Part shown: positions 7,644 through 17,801 of the stretch, one piece after another
Layout: each line of letters opens with the position of its first letter
How positions within the stretch are numbered: position 1 is the stretch's first letter
Source: Psychrobacter sp. bablab_jr014
GTDB lineage: Bacteria > Pseudomonadota > Gammaproteobacteria > Pseudomonadales > Moraxellaceae
Direction: 5' to 3'
Length of the DNA stretch: 64,000 nucleotides
Assembly: GCF_016464015.1 (NCBI RefSeq)
Contig: NZ_JACDXT010000019.1
Location: forward strand, 1 to 64,000
Translations under genes and position numbers: made by a program
The notes under the pieces: generated by a model
What the model was told of the DNA's origin: nothing
Seen by the model: the letters and a program-made list of their open reading frames with translations, nothing else
Database searches by the model: none

Positions 7644-8666
7644 TTAACGTCGTACTTGCGCTTTGGTTTTTTCAAAATCAAATAAGAAGGTACGGTTTTT
7701 GAGCACCGCCACGAACACCACGCCGCCAATTGTATTGCCTGTCAACACCACGAGTAAAAACCACAAATACGTGCCGAGGCTCACCGTGGTGCCGTACATC
7801 AGTGCCGAAAACACCTCGATATTGCCAACAATACTGTGATGCAAGCCCAAAAAGCCAATGCTGCCTGTAATCAAGGACACCAGCACAATACGGCTTAAGG
7901 TATCACGTGCCGATGTCACGAGCCACGCGGCAACGCCCATCATCCAGCCCGCCAAAATCGCACTGCCAAAAATCACCCACCATTTAAACTTGAGCACATG
8001 ATGCGCGTAGGCATCAATGGCGTCGGTGGTGAACAGCCCCATGTGAATGCCCAGCCCAATCATCAAGGCGGCAAACAGACAGCCGCCCACAATATTGCCC
8101 GCGATGACGATGCCCCACAGACGTAGCAGCTTATGCAGCGGCTCGATTTTGTTTAACACAGGCAGGCTGAGTAAAGAAGTCTGCTCGGTGAATAGCAGCG
8201 ACTGCCCAATCACCACGATGATAAAGCCAAGCGGATACAGCAAAGAGGAGAGTGTCATCGCATATTGGCTGGGCATCAAATCATGCAGCACGGCAAAGAC
8301 GGACAAAATGACAAACAAGCTAAAGCCAATCTCAAGCCCTGCGGTAAAGGCACTGGTAAATAGCGCGCCGAGCGAGCGATTAAACGTTGCCTTGGCGTCC
8401 ATGACTTGCTCCAGCAAAATGCTGGCGTAGCTCTTTGGCTCGCTGATGTTGTCCTCGTTAGTCACCGCTTCAATGGTTTCTTTGTCTTCGTCGCTTACGT
8501 CCTCGGACAAAGTGTCGTCCTCCAGTGTCTCGGTAATGACTTTGACTGTATTTTTTTCGGCGTCATCTTCTGGTGACTTGGATGGGCAGGTATCGGTAGC
8601 AGGATGCGGGTGCTCCTTAGTATTCAAGTCAGTGTCAGGCTGGGCATTCGGTTTGGGGTCGGACAT
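7644..8666 (-). CDS. Formate/nitrite transporter family protein (YfdC-like)
   Basis: A 340-residue protein. The first ~80 residues are acidic and probably disordered, then six hydrophobic segments follow the FNT channel topology (FocA/NirC/YfdC superfamily). Recognisable pieces are FTSAFTAGLEIGFSLF in the first helix, AGNIVGGCLFAAL, and TGNTIGGVVFVAVLKN near the C-terminus. Length and the long acidic N-terminus favour the YfdC-like subgroup over FocA, so the transported anion is uncertain. It is convergent with the YbjQ pair. Confidence 0.85.
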   Translation of the reverse strand: MSDPKPNAQPDTDLNTKEHPHPATDTCPSKSPEDDAEKNTVKVITETLEDDTLSEDVSDEDKETIEAVTNEDNISEPKSYASILLEQVMDAKATFNRSLGALFTSAFTAGLEIGFSLFVILSVFAVLHDLMPSQYAMTLSSLLYPLGFIIVVIGQSLLFTEQTSLLSLPVLNKIEPLHKLLRLWGIVIAGNIVGGCLFAALMIGLGIHMGLFTTDAIDAYAHHVLKFKWWVIFGSAILAGWMMGVAAWLVTSARDTLSRIVLVSLITGSIGFLGLHHSIVGNIEVFSALMYGTTVSLGTYLWFLLVVLTGNTIGGVVFVAVLKNRTFLFDFEKTKAQVRR

Positions 8667-8977
8667 GCGGGGTACTCATCGAAGTGGGCGACACATCAAC
8701 AGATGCGTGCAAGCAGAATATTTTAACACGAGCGCTCGGCGGTGACTTTTATCCAATTGCTACCAGATTGCTACCAGAATGCACGGACAAAACGCATTCG
8801 ATGCTAACAAAATGCGCGCATATAAGATAAAATCAGTGATATTGTGCTTTTTTTGCCGAATTCACCTTTATTATTTTTATGATCCGATAGCTGCCGTATT
8901 GGTCAGCGTTATTGCTGTTTGTCATTGTCTGAACGACATGCCCTTATTATCCATTCACTTTTTTGTTTGAGAACGTT
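8667..8977. other. Intergenic region upstream of valS
   Basis: About 310 bases between divergent genes. It contains two near-adjacent copies of ttgctaccaga (around 8757-8780) and an AT-rich stretch near 8820-8880. I see no leader peptide, attenuator or T-box-like structure. Confidence 0.4.
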
Positions 8978-11908
8978 ATGAGTAATCACAATTTAACCAC
9001 CTCCATCCAAGCTGCCTTGCAACAATTAGAAAATGCCTATCACCCTGCGATGGTCGAAGCTGGCATGTATCAAGGCTGGGAAGACAACGGTTATTTTGCC
9101 CCCACTTTTGATAAAGAAGACTCGTTTTCTATCGCCTTGCCGCCGCCGAACGTCACAGGCTCGCTGCACATGGGGCATGGTTTTAACAACACCATCATGG
9201 ACGCCTTGACTCGTTTTCACCGTATGAATGGCGAAAACACGCTATGGCAGCCAGGCACCGACCATGCGGGCATCGCCACGCAAATGGTGGTCGAGCGCCG
9301 CCTAAACGCTGAGGGCATCAAGCGCCATGACATCGGGCGCGAAGCGTTTTTGGACAAGGTGTGGGAATGGAAAGAAGAATCAGGCGGCAACATCACCAGT
9401 CAGATTCGCCGTCTAGGCAGCTCAGTCGATTGGACACGTGAGCGCTTTACTATGGATGACGGGCTGTCGAATGCGGTACAAGAAGTGTTCGTGCGTTTAT
9501 TTGACGATGGCTTGATTTATCGCGGCAAGCGTCTGGTGAACTGGGATCCCAATTTCCAAAGCGCGCTGTCTGATCTTGAAGTCGAAAACCATGACGAAAA
9601 GGGCAGCCTATGGCACTTTCGCTATCACTTTACCGACAGCGATGTGACCACCCAAGACGGCAAAAACTATCTGGTCGTCGCCACCACACGCCCTGAAACT
9701 TTACTTGGTGATACCGCCGTCGCCGTCAACCCAAGCGATGAGCGCTATGCGCACTTGATTGGCAAAACCGTGACGCTACCCATCACAGGGCGCGTCGTGC
9801 CTATCGTTGCTGATGATTATGTCGAGAGCGACTTTGGTACAGGCTGCGTAAAAATCACCCCCGCGCACGACTTTAATGACTATGAGCTGGGTCGCCGTCA
9901 CAACCTGCCATTGATTAATATCCTAGACGCGCAGGCGCATATCTTGCCTGAAATGCAGGTCTATCCTGATCTGCAAACTCGCGAGCCAAGCCTTGAGACC
10001 ACGCCTGAGCGCTATGCAGGGCTAGAGCGTTTTGCCGCGCGTAAGCAACTGGTCGCCGAAGCCACCGAAAACGACTGGTTAGAAGCCATCGAAGACTATG
10101 CGCTCAAAGCGCCACGCGGTGACCGTAGTGGCGTCATCGTCGAGCCGTGGCTGACCGATCAATGGTACGTCGCGGTCGAAAAACTGGCCAAACCTGCGAT
10201 TGATGCAGTTGAAGATGGCAGCATCGAGTTCGTCCCTGCGCAGTACAAAAACATGTACATGGCGTGGATGACCGACCTACAAGACTGGTGTATCAGCCGC
10301 CAGCTGTGGTGGGGTCACCGTATCCCTGCATGGTATGACGAAGCGGGAAACATCTATGTGGCGCGTGACGAAGAAGAAGTGCGCAGCAAGTACAATCTGG
10401 GCGCGGACGTGGCTCTAACCCAAGACAATGACGTACTGGACACGTGGTTCAGCTCGGCGCTATGGACCTTTAGCACCCTTGGCTGGGCAGACGGCAGCGC
10501 CGACCCACGCGTGATGGCAACCTTTCACCCGACCAGCGTACTGGTCACAGGCTTTGACATCATTTTCTTCTGGGTCGCCCGTATGATTATGATGACGCTC
10601 TACTTCGTTAAAAATGACGACGGCAGCGCACAAATTCCATTCAAAACCGTCTATGTTCACGGTCTGGTACGTGATGGCAACGGGCAAAAAATGTCCAAGT
10701 CAAAAGGCAACGTCCTTGACCCCATCGACATCATCGACGGTATCGACCTTGAATCATTGGTTGCTAAGCGTACCAGCAACATGATGAACCCCAAAGACGC
10801 CGCCAAAATCGAAAAGCAAACGCGTAAAGAATTTCCAGAAGGCATCCCCGCCTATGGTACAGATGCGCTGCGCTTTACCTTTACCTCGCTGGCAAGCACA
10901 GGACGCGACATCAACTTTGACCTAAAACGTGTCGAAGGCTACCGCAACTTCTGTAATAAGATCTGGAACGCCAGCCGCTTTGTACTTATGAACTGCGTAG
11001 ATAAAGAAGGCAACGCCAAGCCCATCGACCAGAGCGCCAACAGTGACGTGTGGGAGCTGCCAGAGCGCTGGATTATGAGTCGTCTGAACTCTACCATCAG
11101 CGATATCCGCCAGCACTTCGCCCAGTATCGTCTGGATATGGTCAGCCAAGACATCTATGAATTCATCTGGAATGAATACTGTGATTGGTATGTCGAGCTT
11201 GCCAAAGCCAGCCTCAATGACGACGCGGTATCGGACGAGCGCAAGGCGCAAATCCGCTATGTGCTCCTGCACGTGCTTGAGACCGCGCTGCGCTTTGCCC
11301 ACCCCATCATGCCGTACCTGACCGAAGAAGTCTGGCAGACCATCGCACCGCTACTGGGTCGTAAAGACACCGACAGCATCGTCGTCGCCGCCTACCCACA
11401 GGCGAACGACGCGCAGATCAGCGAGCAGGTCGAGGCGGACATGGCATGGCTACAAGAGCTGATCGCAAGCGTGCGTAATATTCGCGGTGAGATGAAGCTT
11501 GGCAACGCGGTGCGCCTGCCTGTACTGCTCCAAGGCATCACCCAAGACGAGACCGACCGCCTAGCGCGTATCGAAAACCAGTTCAAAGCGCTGGCTAAAG
11601 TCGATAGCCTCGATATCCTCAGCACTGATGACAACGCGCCCCTGTCGTCATCGAGCATGGTCGGGCAGCTGCGCGTCCTCGTACCGATGAAAGGGCTGAT
11701 CGACCCCACCGCCGAGCTAAACCGTCTGGGAAAAGCGCAAGAAAAGCTGCAAAAACTAGCCGATGGCATCGCACGCAAGCTGGGTAATGAAGGCTTTGTC
11801 AGCAAAGCACCAGCGGAGGTGGTCGAAGCAGAACGCGCCAAACTGGCTGAGCTAGAAGGGCAGCTTGATACCATGAATGCACAGATTGAGCAGTTAAAGG
11901 CGTTGTGA
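8978..11908 (+). CDS. valS: Valyl-tRNA synthetase
   Basis: ValS charges tRNA-Val and edits misactivated threonine, in the cytoplasm. The 976-residue protein has the class I HIGH-type motif HMGH at 64-67 and the KMSKS motif at 571-575. It also has a large CP1 editing insertion with [15 protein letters not shown], the anticodon-binding domain ([11 protein letters not shown]), and a C-terminal coiled coil rich in K, E and L (about 905-976). Length is normal for bacterial ValS. I start at ATG 8978 because MSNHN fits homologs better than the five-codon extension. A terminator follows at once, so it is a single-gene unit. Confidence 0.98.
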   Translation: MSNHNLTTSIQAALQQLENAYHPAMVEAGMYQGWEDNGYFAPTFDKEDSFSIALPPPNVTGSLHMGHGFNNTIMDALTRFHRMNGENTLWQPGTDHAGIATQMVVERRLNAEGIKRHDIGREAFLDKVWEWKEESGGNITSQIRRLGSSVDWTRERFTMDDGLSNAVQEVFVRLFDDGLIYRGKRLVNWDPNFQSALSDLEVENHDEKGSLWHFRYHFTDSDVTTQDGKNYLVVATTRPETLLGDTAVAVNPSDERYAHLIGKTVTLPITGRVVPIVADDYVESDFGTGCVKITPAHDFNDYELGRRHNLPLINILDAQAHILPEMQVYPDLQTREPSLETTPERYAGLERFAARKQLVAEATENDWLEAIEDYALKAPRGDRSGVIVEPWLTDQWYVAVEKLAKPAIDAVEDGSIEFVPAQYKNMYMAWMTDLQDWCISRQLWWGHRIPAWYDEAGNIYVARDEEEVRSKYNLGADVALTQDNDVLDTWFSSALWTFSTLGWADGSADPRVMATFHPTSVLVTGFDIIFFWVARMIMMTLYFVKNDDGSAQIPFKTVYVHGLVRDGNGQKMSKSKGNVLDPIDIIDGIDLESLVAKRTSNMMNPKDAAKIEKQTRKEFPEGIPAYGTDALRFTFTSLASTGRDINFDLKRVEGYRNFCNKIWNASRFVLMNCVDKEGNAKPIDQSANSDVWELPERWIMSRLNSTISDIRQHFAQYRLDMVSQDIYEFIWNEYCDWYVELAKASLNDDAVSDERKAQIRYVLLHVLETALRFAHPIMPYLTEEVWQTIAPLLGRKDTDSIVVAAYPQANDAQISEQVEADMAWLQELIASVRNIRGEMKLGNAVRLPVLLQGITQDETDRLARIENQFKALAKVDSLDILSTDDNAPLSSSSMVGQLRVLVPMKGLIDPTAELNRLGKAQEKLQKLADGIARKLGNEGFVSKAPAEVVEAERAKLAELEGQLDTMNAQIEQLKAL

Positions 11909-11934
11909 GTTAACGTCCTAGCTGTCTGATAAAC

Positions 11935-11967
11935 AAAAAACGCCTCTGTGATGGGGGCGTTTTTTTA
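11935..11967 (+). terminator. Rho-independent terminator after valS
   Basis: AAAAAACGCC, a ten-base loop region, then GGGGGCGTTTTTTT: an A-tract/T-tract-flanked G+C stem starting 27 bases after the valS stop. Confidence 0.85.
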
Positions 11968-12109
11968 TTAGAAATTTTATTTTGAATAAGCACTAATTTA
12001 TAACGCTATTTATATATTACTAATTTACAATACTGAACATTATATTGCTATTAAATTAGATTATTGAAAATATAATAAGATTTTAACTTGCAAATTAAGG
12101 AGCTATGTA

Positions 12110-12328
12110 ATGGACGATTATATAAAGAAGCTAAATATACCCAAAGAACATAAATTAGTGCAAACTGACACTAAGTGGGAGCAAAGAAAAGGTCAAGATA
12201 CAGATACTTACTGGTACGATGAAGTGAACCAAGAAGGCAATACTGTTGCTAAGTACGTTATCAGAGACTCAACATCAATGTACCCTCCCTTTGGTAGAAG
12301 TATAAATCATGAAAAGATTATAGTTTAA
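12110..12328 (+). CDS. Hypothetical 72-residue protein in AT-rich DNA
   Basis: A small hydrophilic protein with many K, D, E and Y residues; I do not recognise it. AAGGAG eight bases before the ATG makes translation credible. Its DNA and the preceding ~140 bases are far more AT-rich than the neighbours, which suggests horizontally acquired or relaxed sequence. Its 3' end overlaps the extended antisense reading frame of the pseudogene at 12414-13129, but not that pseudogene's ancestral frame. Confidence 0.5.
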   Translation: MDDYIKKLNIPKEHKLVQTDTKWEQRKGQDTDTYWYDEVNQEGNTVAKYVIRDSTSMYPPFGRSINHEKIIV

Positions 12329-12413
12329 TATACCAAAACAATATATTTTTATAAGTTTTTTCAATTGTAAAGTAATGCCGTTCAAAAAATTGGGCGGTTT
12401 TTTATTTTTCCTA

Positions 12414-13129
12414 CTATTCAGCCTTTTTAGAAGCCTCTGCCTTAAGTTTTTTAACTGATTCAGCAAGATACCTCTATCATAACCGCGAAATTCTTCCCCG
12501 CCGCTACTGCGTATCTCAAAGCCTCTAATAGCGTCGGGTGAGACCATATTACCTACATACTTGCCCTCACGGTCTAGCGCGACGATAAACGGATAGTAAT
12601 CAATATCGTCAGGGTCAAAGCCCATCAGGGCGACCGCCTCATCCCCGTTGGCATAGACATTTTCGATATGTGCGATGACAAAGTTATTGGCGACATACCG
12701 ATTCAGAGCGTGTGCTTCTTTGACATCTGTTGGCGAAATGCGCTCGCGCATCGACCATCTTTGTATATTGCCATCATCCTGACGCCACTTATAATCAAAA
12801 CTTCTAAACTTGCCGTGAAAGTAATTGTCCAGCACATGGCCCCAGATACATCACTCGCCACCATAGACGATCAGCACTTTTTTATTCTCAGCGCGGGCGG
12901 TACAGAGTGCGTCTTTTAAAATCGTGACTTGGGCGGCGCATTCGTCATACAGCTTTACCGCGCCATCGTTGCAGTCCTTGGACAACGTGTTGGGAAAGTG
13001 CGTAATGGGCAGGACAGGCGCTGCGATACTATTTTTGATTAGTTTGCTCGCGCTCATACCGCTGACCGCAAGTGGCGTCAGCGCCGCCAGTGTGAGTAGC
13101 GCTATCGCAAGGGATGTTATGGTTAGCAC
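12414..13129 (-). pseudogene. Broken thioredoxin-like exported protein
   Basis: Read continuously, this encodes an N-terminal membrane/signal segment (ITSLAIALLTLAALTPLAV), then KKVLIVYGGE followed by an in-frame TGA at 12853-12851. After it the same frame continues CIWGHVLDNYFHGKF and a thioredoxin-like body with YYPFIVALDREGKYVG. The position is the thioredoxin active site: the expected WCxxC reads stop-C-I-W-G, so a TGG appears mutated to TGA and the second Cys to Gly. Near 12470-12480 a further frameshift is likely: the frame giving YLAESVKKLKAEASKKAE and a stop at 12416-12414 is not the frame used upstream. Three lesions make a functional product unlikely. Confidence 0.75.
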
Positions 13130-13307
13130 GGCGATTGTCTAAAAATAATAGGTCGTTAGAATAACGTATAAATACAAAAATAAGTTGGTTATTTATACTA
13201 TTATAAAGCAGCAAGAGAGTATATATTCTCTAAAAGAGAAGCAGCGTTTTTAGCTTAATTAGCAGTTTATAGTTTTAGACCATAAAACACCTATAAAAGG
13301 AAAGCCC

Positions 13308-14591
13308 ATGAATCTCACTATCGGACAGCGTTTACCCATAAGCAGTCTTGCTATTGACGCTAGCGTTCCATTGACACTCACGTTCACGCGCCAAAGTCCG
13401 ATAGACATGGACATCAGCTGCTTTGCGTTGGATGCGTCTGGCAAGCTGATTCATGATGATTATATGGTGTTTTATAATCAGCCGACCTCGCCGTGTGGAC
13501 ACATTCGCTTGACGCAATACGAGCTGAACCCGACAGCGGCTAGGGGCATACAGGCAGTGTTTGAGGTGACGCTCGCCGCGTTGCCAACCACCGTGGACAG
13601 TTTATTTTTTGTCTTATCCGCCGATACGCCGCTCAAGCAAATCGACCATCTGGATGTGAGCCTTTACCAGCAGACGCAAAAGGCGCAAGCGGTGTATCAA
13701 TCTGCCGACTTTGCCGAGCAGCAAGCGAGTATGCTGATACAGCTGTATCGTAAAAATGGGGTATGGCGCGTGGCGAATGTGGCGCAAGGCTTTAATGGTG
13801 GGCTTGCCGCGATTGTGCAGCACTTTGGCGGTGTGGTCGCTGATTCTGAGCCCGTAGCCGCACCTGATGTCCCAAGCGCAAAGGTCAATCTCGAAAAAGT
13901 AATGCTGCAGAAAGCCCCTAAACTGGTCAACCTTGCCAAAAAAGTCACCGTATCGCTCGAAAAACGCCAGCTGCAACGGCTCACGGCAAAGGTTGCGCTG
14001 GTGCTGGACGCGACAGGCTCTATGAACCGCCAATACAAACAAGGGCGCGTACAAGAGGTGGTCAATCGCTTGTTGCCGCTGGCGGTGAGCTTTGATGACA
14101 ATCAGGCGCTCGATTGCTGGGCGTTTGGTCAGCACAATCAATATTTGGGCGAGGTTAGCCTCAGTAATTATGAGGGCTTTATTGATACGGTGCATGGCGG
14201 CTGGCGTCAATGGAAGCTCGGTGCGCGGGTCAATAATGAAGCGGACGTCATCAAAGCGGTGACGGATTTTTATAAAAAAGATGGGTTGGACGTACCTATT
14301 TATGTACTGTTTATCAGTGATGGGGGCGTGCGCGATACGCGAGGCATTACCAAGGTCATGGTTGACGCGGCGCCGCTCCCGATATTTTGGCAGTTCGTAG
14401 GCTTGGGTGGCAGCAGCTACGGCATCTTAAAAAACTTGGATGACATGACGGGGCGCGTCGTTGATAACTGCAATTTTTTTGAACTCGATGATTTAGACGA
14501 TATCAGCGAAGCAGCCTTGTATGACAATATGTTAGAAGAATTTCCCAGCTGGCTCATAGAAGCAAAACAGCTGGGTATTGTACGAGATTAA
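13308..14591 (+). CDS. terF: TerF-like protein (TerD-like domain plus vWA)
   Basis: A 427-residue protein. The N-terminal ~190 residues resemble the TerD/TerZ calcium-binding fold of tellurite-resistance proteins (L..D.SC..LD..GK, then DHLDVSLYQ). The C-terminal ~200 residues are a von Willebrand A domain with a MIDAS-like motif, DATGSM at about 234-239, and a later FISDGG. This two-domain order is that of TerF. ter modules act in tellurite, phage and stress responses with TerB, C, D, E and Z, none of which is encoded nearby, so this copy is isolated. AGGAA precedes the ATG. Its partner and trigger are unknown. Confidence 0.8.
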   Translation: MNLTIGQRLPISSLAIDASVPLTLTFTRQSPIDMDISCFALDASGKLIHDDYMVFYNQPTSPCGHIRLTQYELNPTAARGIQAVFEVTLAALPTTVDSLFFVLSADTPLKQIDHLDVSLYQQTQKAQAVYQSADFAEQQASMLIQLYRKNGVWRVANVAQGFNGGLAAIVQHFGGVVADSEPVAAPDVPSAKVNLEKVMLQKAPKLVNLAKKVTVSLEKRQLQRLTAKVALVLDATGSMNRQYKQGRVQEVVNRLLPLAVSFDDNQALDCWAFGQHNQYLGEVSLSNYEGFIDTVHGGWRQWKLGARVNNEADVIKAVTDFYKKDGLDVPIYVLFISDGGVRDTRGITKVMVDAAPLPIFWQFVGLGGSSYGILKNLDDMTGRVVDNCNFFELDDLDDISEAALYDNMLEEFPSWLIEAKQLGIVRD

Positions 14592-14697
14592 GTATTTGTC
14601 TTGATGCGCTGACAATAAAAAACTGTCCAACTTTCAGGGGTCAGTCCAACTTTGAGCGGTTTTATGCTTTAAATTATTCTAAAGTTTAAAACACTTA

Positions 14698-15591
14698 TCA
14701 CGTCCACAGCGATTGATATTGCGCATCCGTCAACGTCACGATATCGATCTCGGCTAGCATCTCGCGTAGCTCTAGCCACTTACTTGCATCAGGTGTGATT
14801 GGCGTGATCAATCTGCCAAGCGTATTATCAATGATGCTGTCCATCAGGGCATCTGCGTCAGTTTTACTATAGTCATAATACATGCGGCGCGCAGACTCAG
14901 GCTCACTTTTACAGTGTTCTGTCATTTGGTTGGTGACTTGAATAAAGGCCTCTATCGCGTCTTTTTTGGCGCTGTAAGTCTCATCGGTTGTAAGAATCTC
15001 TAATGCTGAAAAGTTAGGATAAGGGGATAAATGTTGGTCGATGAACGTAAAGTCTAAGTTTTCGTGAGTCGCTTCCACACCTTCAAAGTTATAAAAGCAA
15101 AGCCAAGCGCCATCAAGGCTTGGATCTTCTTGTAGATTTTTTATGTGGTAAAAATCTTTTTGTACAAACGTTACATTCTCGCGGCTGATGCCAAAGCCAT
15201 TTTGATTGGCGTAGCGGGATAAAATCTCAAAACCAATGCGATTGGTTTTTTCTTCAGCCGCAGGCGTGCAGATACGAATGGGTTGATTGTTTTTTAGCTT
15301 ATCCATACTCGATTGACGCATTAATATGCCGCCGTCAGTTTCAAAAAAACAGCCCAGCGCCCGTAGGTTTGGCGCGTAATGCTCGAATAAATGGATTGGC
15401 TCGTTTACATGTAGGTCGATGCGTTGATTCTGTAGTTCAGCAAAGCCGTCATAATGATCATCAGGTTCAATAATGGTGACGTTGAGTCCTGCTTGCGTAT
15501 ACGCGCCCGTCATTACACCGGCAATAAAGGGCAAGTGATCGGGGTTTAAAAACCATTCAAGGGTAAGGGTGAGGTCGGTGGTTGGTGGCAT
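14698..15591 (-). CDS. THI5/NMT1-like substrate-binding protein without signal peptide
   Basis: A 297-residue periplasmic-binding-protein fold of the NMT1/THI5/SsuA group, with LEWFLNPDHLPFIAGVMTGAY and QAGLNVTIIEPDDHYDGFAELQNQ at the N-terminus as in ThiY-type proteins. I see no signal peptide or lipobox from the ATG at 15591, which has AGGAA upstream; the 10-codon longer ORF adds none. No ABC permease or ATPase gene adjoins it. The CCCFC motif of yeast Thi5 is absent. It may bind a pyrimidine or sulfonate-like ligand in the cytoplasm, or its export signal may be lost. The specific function is unknown. Confidence 0.65.
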   Translation of the reverse strand: MPPTTDLTLTLEWFLNPDHLPFIAGVMTGAYTQAGLNVTIIEPDDHYDGFAELQNQRIDLHVNEPIHLFEHYAPNLRALGCFFETDGGILMRQSSMDKLKNNQPIRICTPAAEEKTNRIGFEILSRYANQNGFGISRENVTFVQKDFYHIKNLQEDPSLDGAWLCFYNFEGVEATHENLDFTFIDQHLSPYPNFSALEILTTDETYSAKKDAIEAFIQVTNQMTEHCKSEPESARRMYYDYSKTDADALMDSIIDNTLGRLITPITPDASKWLELREMLAEIDIVTLTDAQYQSLWT

Positions 15592-16071
15592 GCTTGTTTC
15601 CTTTATAGATAGGGGAAACAATCAGACTGATACGGTTGATGCAAAACAAGAAAGGTTGACCTTAATGTTCGATGCACCATGACAAACACGCTCGGCTAAG
15701 CGCAAAAACGTGTCATCCTGGTTTCCTACGTCAGTGCTAACTGCTTCAGGTTCACGGGTTTCTCTCAGCGATGATGTTGACGGTATTTACAGTCATCAAT
15801 CAACGCACCCCGACAAGATGAATTGGGTATTGCACAGCTATCATAAAGGACTTATGTACGTGGGCGCAAGATTTGGTATCAATGATCAATTCGCCTATTT
15901 TTTTGCGCAAAGAGATTCATAAAATAAAAATACAATTCGAGTATTTACTGAACTGTGTAGTAGAAACACGCATTAATAGCAAAAACCTGCAAAAATGACC
16001 TTGTACCACGTTTAGCAATGTTGCATGCTGGCTGACTGATAGTTTCTGATTGGTACAATGACATTATCTTT
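15592..16071. other. Intergenic region, no recognised feature
   Basis: 480 bases between divergent genes. A 70-codon ORF at 15710-15922 lacks a ribosome site and any recognisable motif, so I do not call it. I found no inverted repeat or known repeat family. Confidence 0.4.
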
Positions 16072-16497
16072 ATGAGTAAAAATAAACAGGTTTTTTATCA
16101 CCGACCGCGCAGCAACCAAGCCAAAAGCCCAGCCGTGCGCTGGCTGTTTGTTGTTTTGGGCTGGGTGTTTTTTGTGCTCGGGATTATCGGCGCGGTTTTG
16201 CCCGTGATGCCGACCGCGCCCTTTATTTTGCTCGCTGCCGCATGCTGGGCGCGCAGCTCGAAGCGCTTTCATTTTTGGCTGATTAATCACAAATGGTTTG
16301 GCAAGTTTGTGCGCGATTGGGAGGCCAATCACGCCGTGCCGCGCTATGCCAAATGGCTCGCGACGGTGATGATGGCGGTATCGACAGCGCTGCTGTTTTA
16401 TCGTCTAGAGGGTGACATGCTATGGATAGCATGGCTTGTGGCAGCCGTATGTACGGGTGTGGCGATTTATCTGTTTCGCTTGCCTGATGCCAAGTGA
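16072..16497 (+). CDS. YbaN family (DUF454) inner membrane protein
   Basis: A 141-residue protein with three to four hydrophobic segments and the DUF454 signature: GW.FF.LGIIGAVLPVMPTAPFILLAAACWARSSKRFHFWL, seen as consecutive blocks, then HKWFGKFVRDWE. The family is widespread in proteobacteria, but its function is not established. The start has only a weak ribosome site. It is convergent with yeiH, 18 bases apart. Confidence 0.85.
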   Translation: MSKNKQVFYHRPRSNQAKSPAVRWLFVVLGWVFFVLGIIGAVLPVMPTAPFILLAAACWARSSKRFHFWLINHKWFGKFVRDWEANHAVPRYAKWLATVMMAVSTALLFYRLEGDMLWIAWLVAAVCTGVAIYLFRLPDAK

Positions 16498-16515
16498 GCC
16501 GCGTTTTATTTAACC

Positions 16516-17613
16516 TTATAATAAGCCGACACCAACATTAATCAGCCCGCCGCCCAAGATAAGCCAGCCAAACACCACCGCACCCAGCAACAAGGGCTTG
16601 ATGCCCGCCTCCTTAATTGCGCCTAAATGCGTGGTCAGACCAAGGGCAAACATCGCCATCGTTAACAGTACATTGTCCACCTGTACCAAGGCGCTCACCA
16701 GCCGCGCATCCAGCGGCAACCACGTGTGCAGCATCACGACCACGATAAAACCAAAGGCAAACCATGGCACATTGACGCGCTGTAGGCGGGTTTTTAGAGG
16801 CAGTTTTTCGGTATTGGGTTCGTGTTTAGCGGTTAAAATAAAAGACAGCAGCAGCAAAAATGGCGCGAGCATCATCACACGTATCATCTTAGTGACCACC
16901 GCTGTATTGCCGACATCGGCATTAATGGCGTTACCCGCGACCACCACTTGCGCCACTTCATGAATGGTCGAGCCGCTATAAATACCATAGCTTTCGGCAT
17001 CCAGCCACGGCGCAAGCCAGCCCAAGTGATACAAAAACGGATACAGCAGCATCGATAGTGTGCCAAAGACCACCACCGTCGCCACGGCTATCGTCACCTT
17101 GTGTGCCTTGGCTTCGACCACAGGTTCGGTCGCAATGACCGCCGCCGCGCCGCAAATGCTTGCACCCGCACCGATTAATAGCGTGGTTTGTTTATCGAGT
17201 TTTAGCCAGCGCGTGCCCAACTGATAGGTTAAAAAAAACGTCGAACCCAGCACCAAGGCATCACACAATACCGCTGGCAGCCCCACGCCCGCGACTTGGG
17301 TAAAGGTCAGCTTAAAGCCATAAAACACGATAGCAAGGCGTAAGAGCTTGCTTTTGGCAAAGCCCACACCCGCCGTAAGTTTGGGTGCATAGCGCGGATA
17401 GATAGAATTGCCGAGCAGCATCCCAATGATGATTGCTAACGTCAAAGACGACAGCCCAAGCGTGCGCCCGACAGAAGACGTCACCGCCACTTGCGCCAGC
17501 CACAGACACAGCACACTACCGATAGCTACCACCACAATACCGAGTGCGTGCGGCGTGCGCGGGGTGTAGCTCTCAAGCGTGCGCTGTAGGGCGCGGTAGG
17601 TCGCGATTGCCAT
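16516..17613 (-). CDS. yeiH: YeiH family putative sulfate exporter
   Basis: A 365-residue membrane protein with about ten hydrophobic segments. It has family hallmarks: LTLAIIIGMLLGNSIYP, LLRLAIVFYGFKLTF, LLIGAGASICGAAAVIATEPV, and SGSTIHEVAQVVVAG. The YeiH/UPF0324 family is annotated as a putative sulfate or anion exporter on limited evidence. AGGAT precedes the ATG. It is divergent from a LysR-type gene, the same pairing as yeiH-yeiE in enterobacteria, so that regulator probably controls it. Confidence 0.88.
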   Translation of the reverse strand: MAIATYRALQRTLESYTPRTPHALGIVVVAIGSVLCLWLAQVAVTSSVGRTLGLSSLTLAIIIGMLLGNSIYPRYAPKLTAGVGFAKSKLLRLAIVFYGFKLTFTQVAGVGLPAVLCDALVLGSTFFLTYQLGTRWLKLDKQTTLLIGAGASICGAAAVIATEPVVEAKAHKVTIAVATVVVFGTLSMLLYPFLYHLGWLAPWLDAESYGIYSGSTIHEVAQVVVAGNAINADVGNTAVVTKMIRVMMLAPFLLLLSFILTAKHEPNTEKLPLKTRLQRVNVPWFAFGFIVVVMLHTWLPLDARLVSALVQVDNVLLTMAMFALGLTTHLGAIKEAGIKPLLLGAVVFGWLILGGGLINVGVGLL

Positions 17614-17801
17614 CGTTTATCCTTATTGCCAAAAAGGCATAACTTAATCTTTATTTGCAATATGGACAGTATACGGCGTCACTATTTATAATAAAAACAG
17701 ATTGAAAAGATAGTTGTTATCGATTTTTTGGGTAAATTATTTATTAGATAACGGCTTGTTTATTAAATAATGACGTAAGCCACACAACATCAGGACGCGC
17801 C

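Noticed and set aside
12851..12853. In-frame TGA in the thioredoxin-like gene as a selenocysteine codon
   Set aside because: It replaces the tryptophan before the first active-site Cys, not a Cys, and the second Cys is also lost; a frameshift follows. Decay explains all three. I cannot exclude it without homologs, but it is unlikely.
14615..14665. Short direct repeat GTCCAACTTT resembling an insertion-sequence end
   Set aside because: Only two 10-base copies are present, with no inverted partner, transposase or target duplication.
15710..15922. 70-codon ORF upstream of ybaN
   Set aside because: There is no ribosome binding site, motif or coding-like composition.
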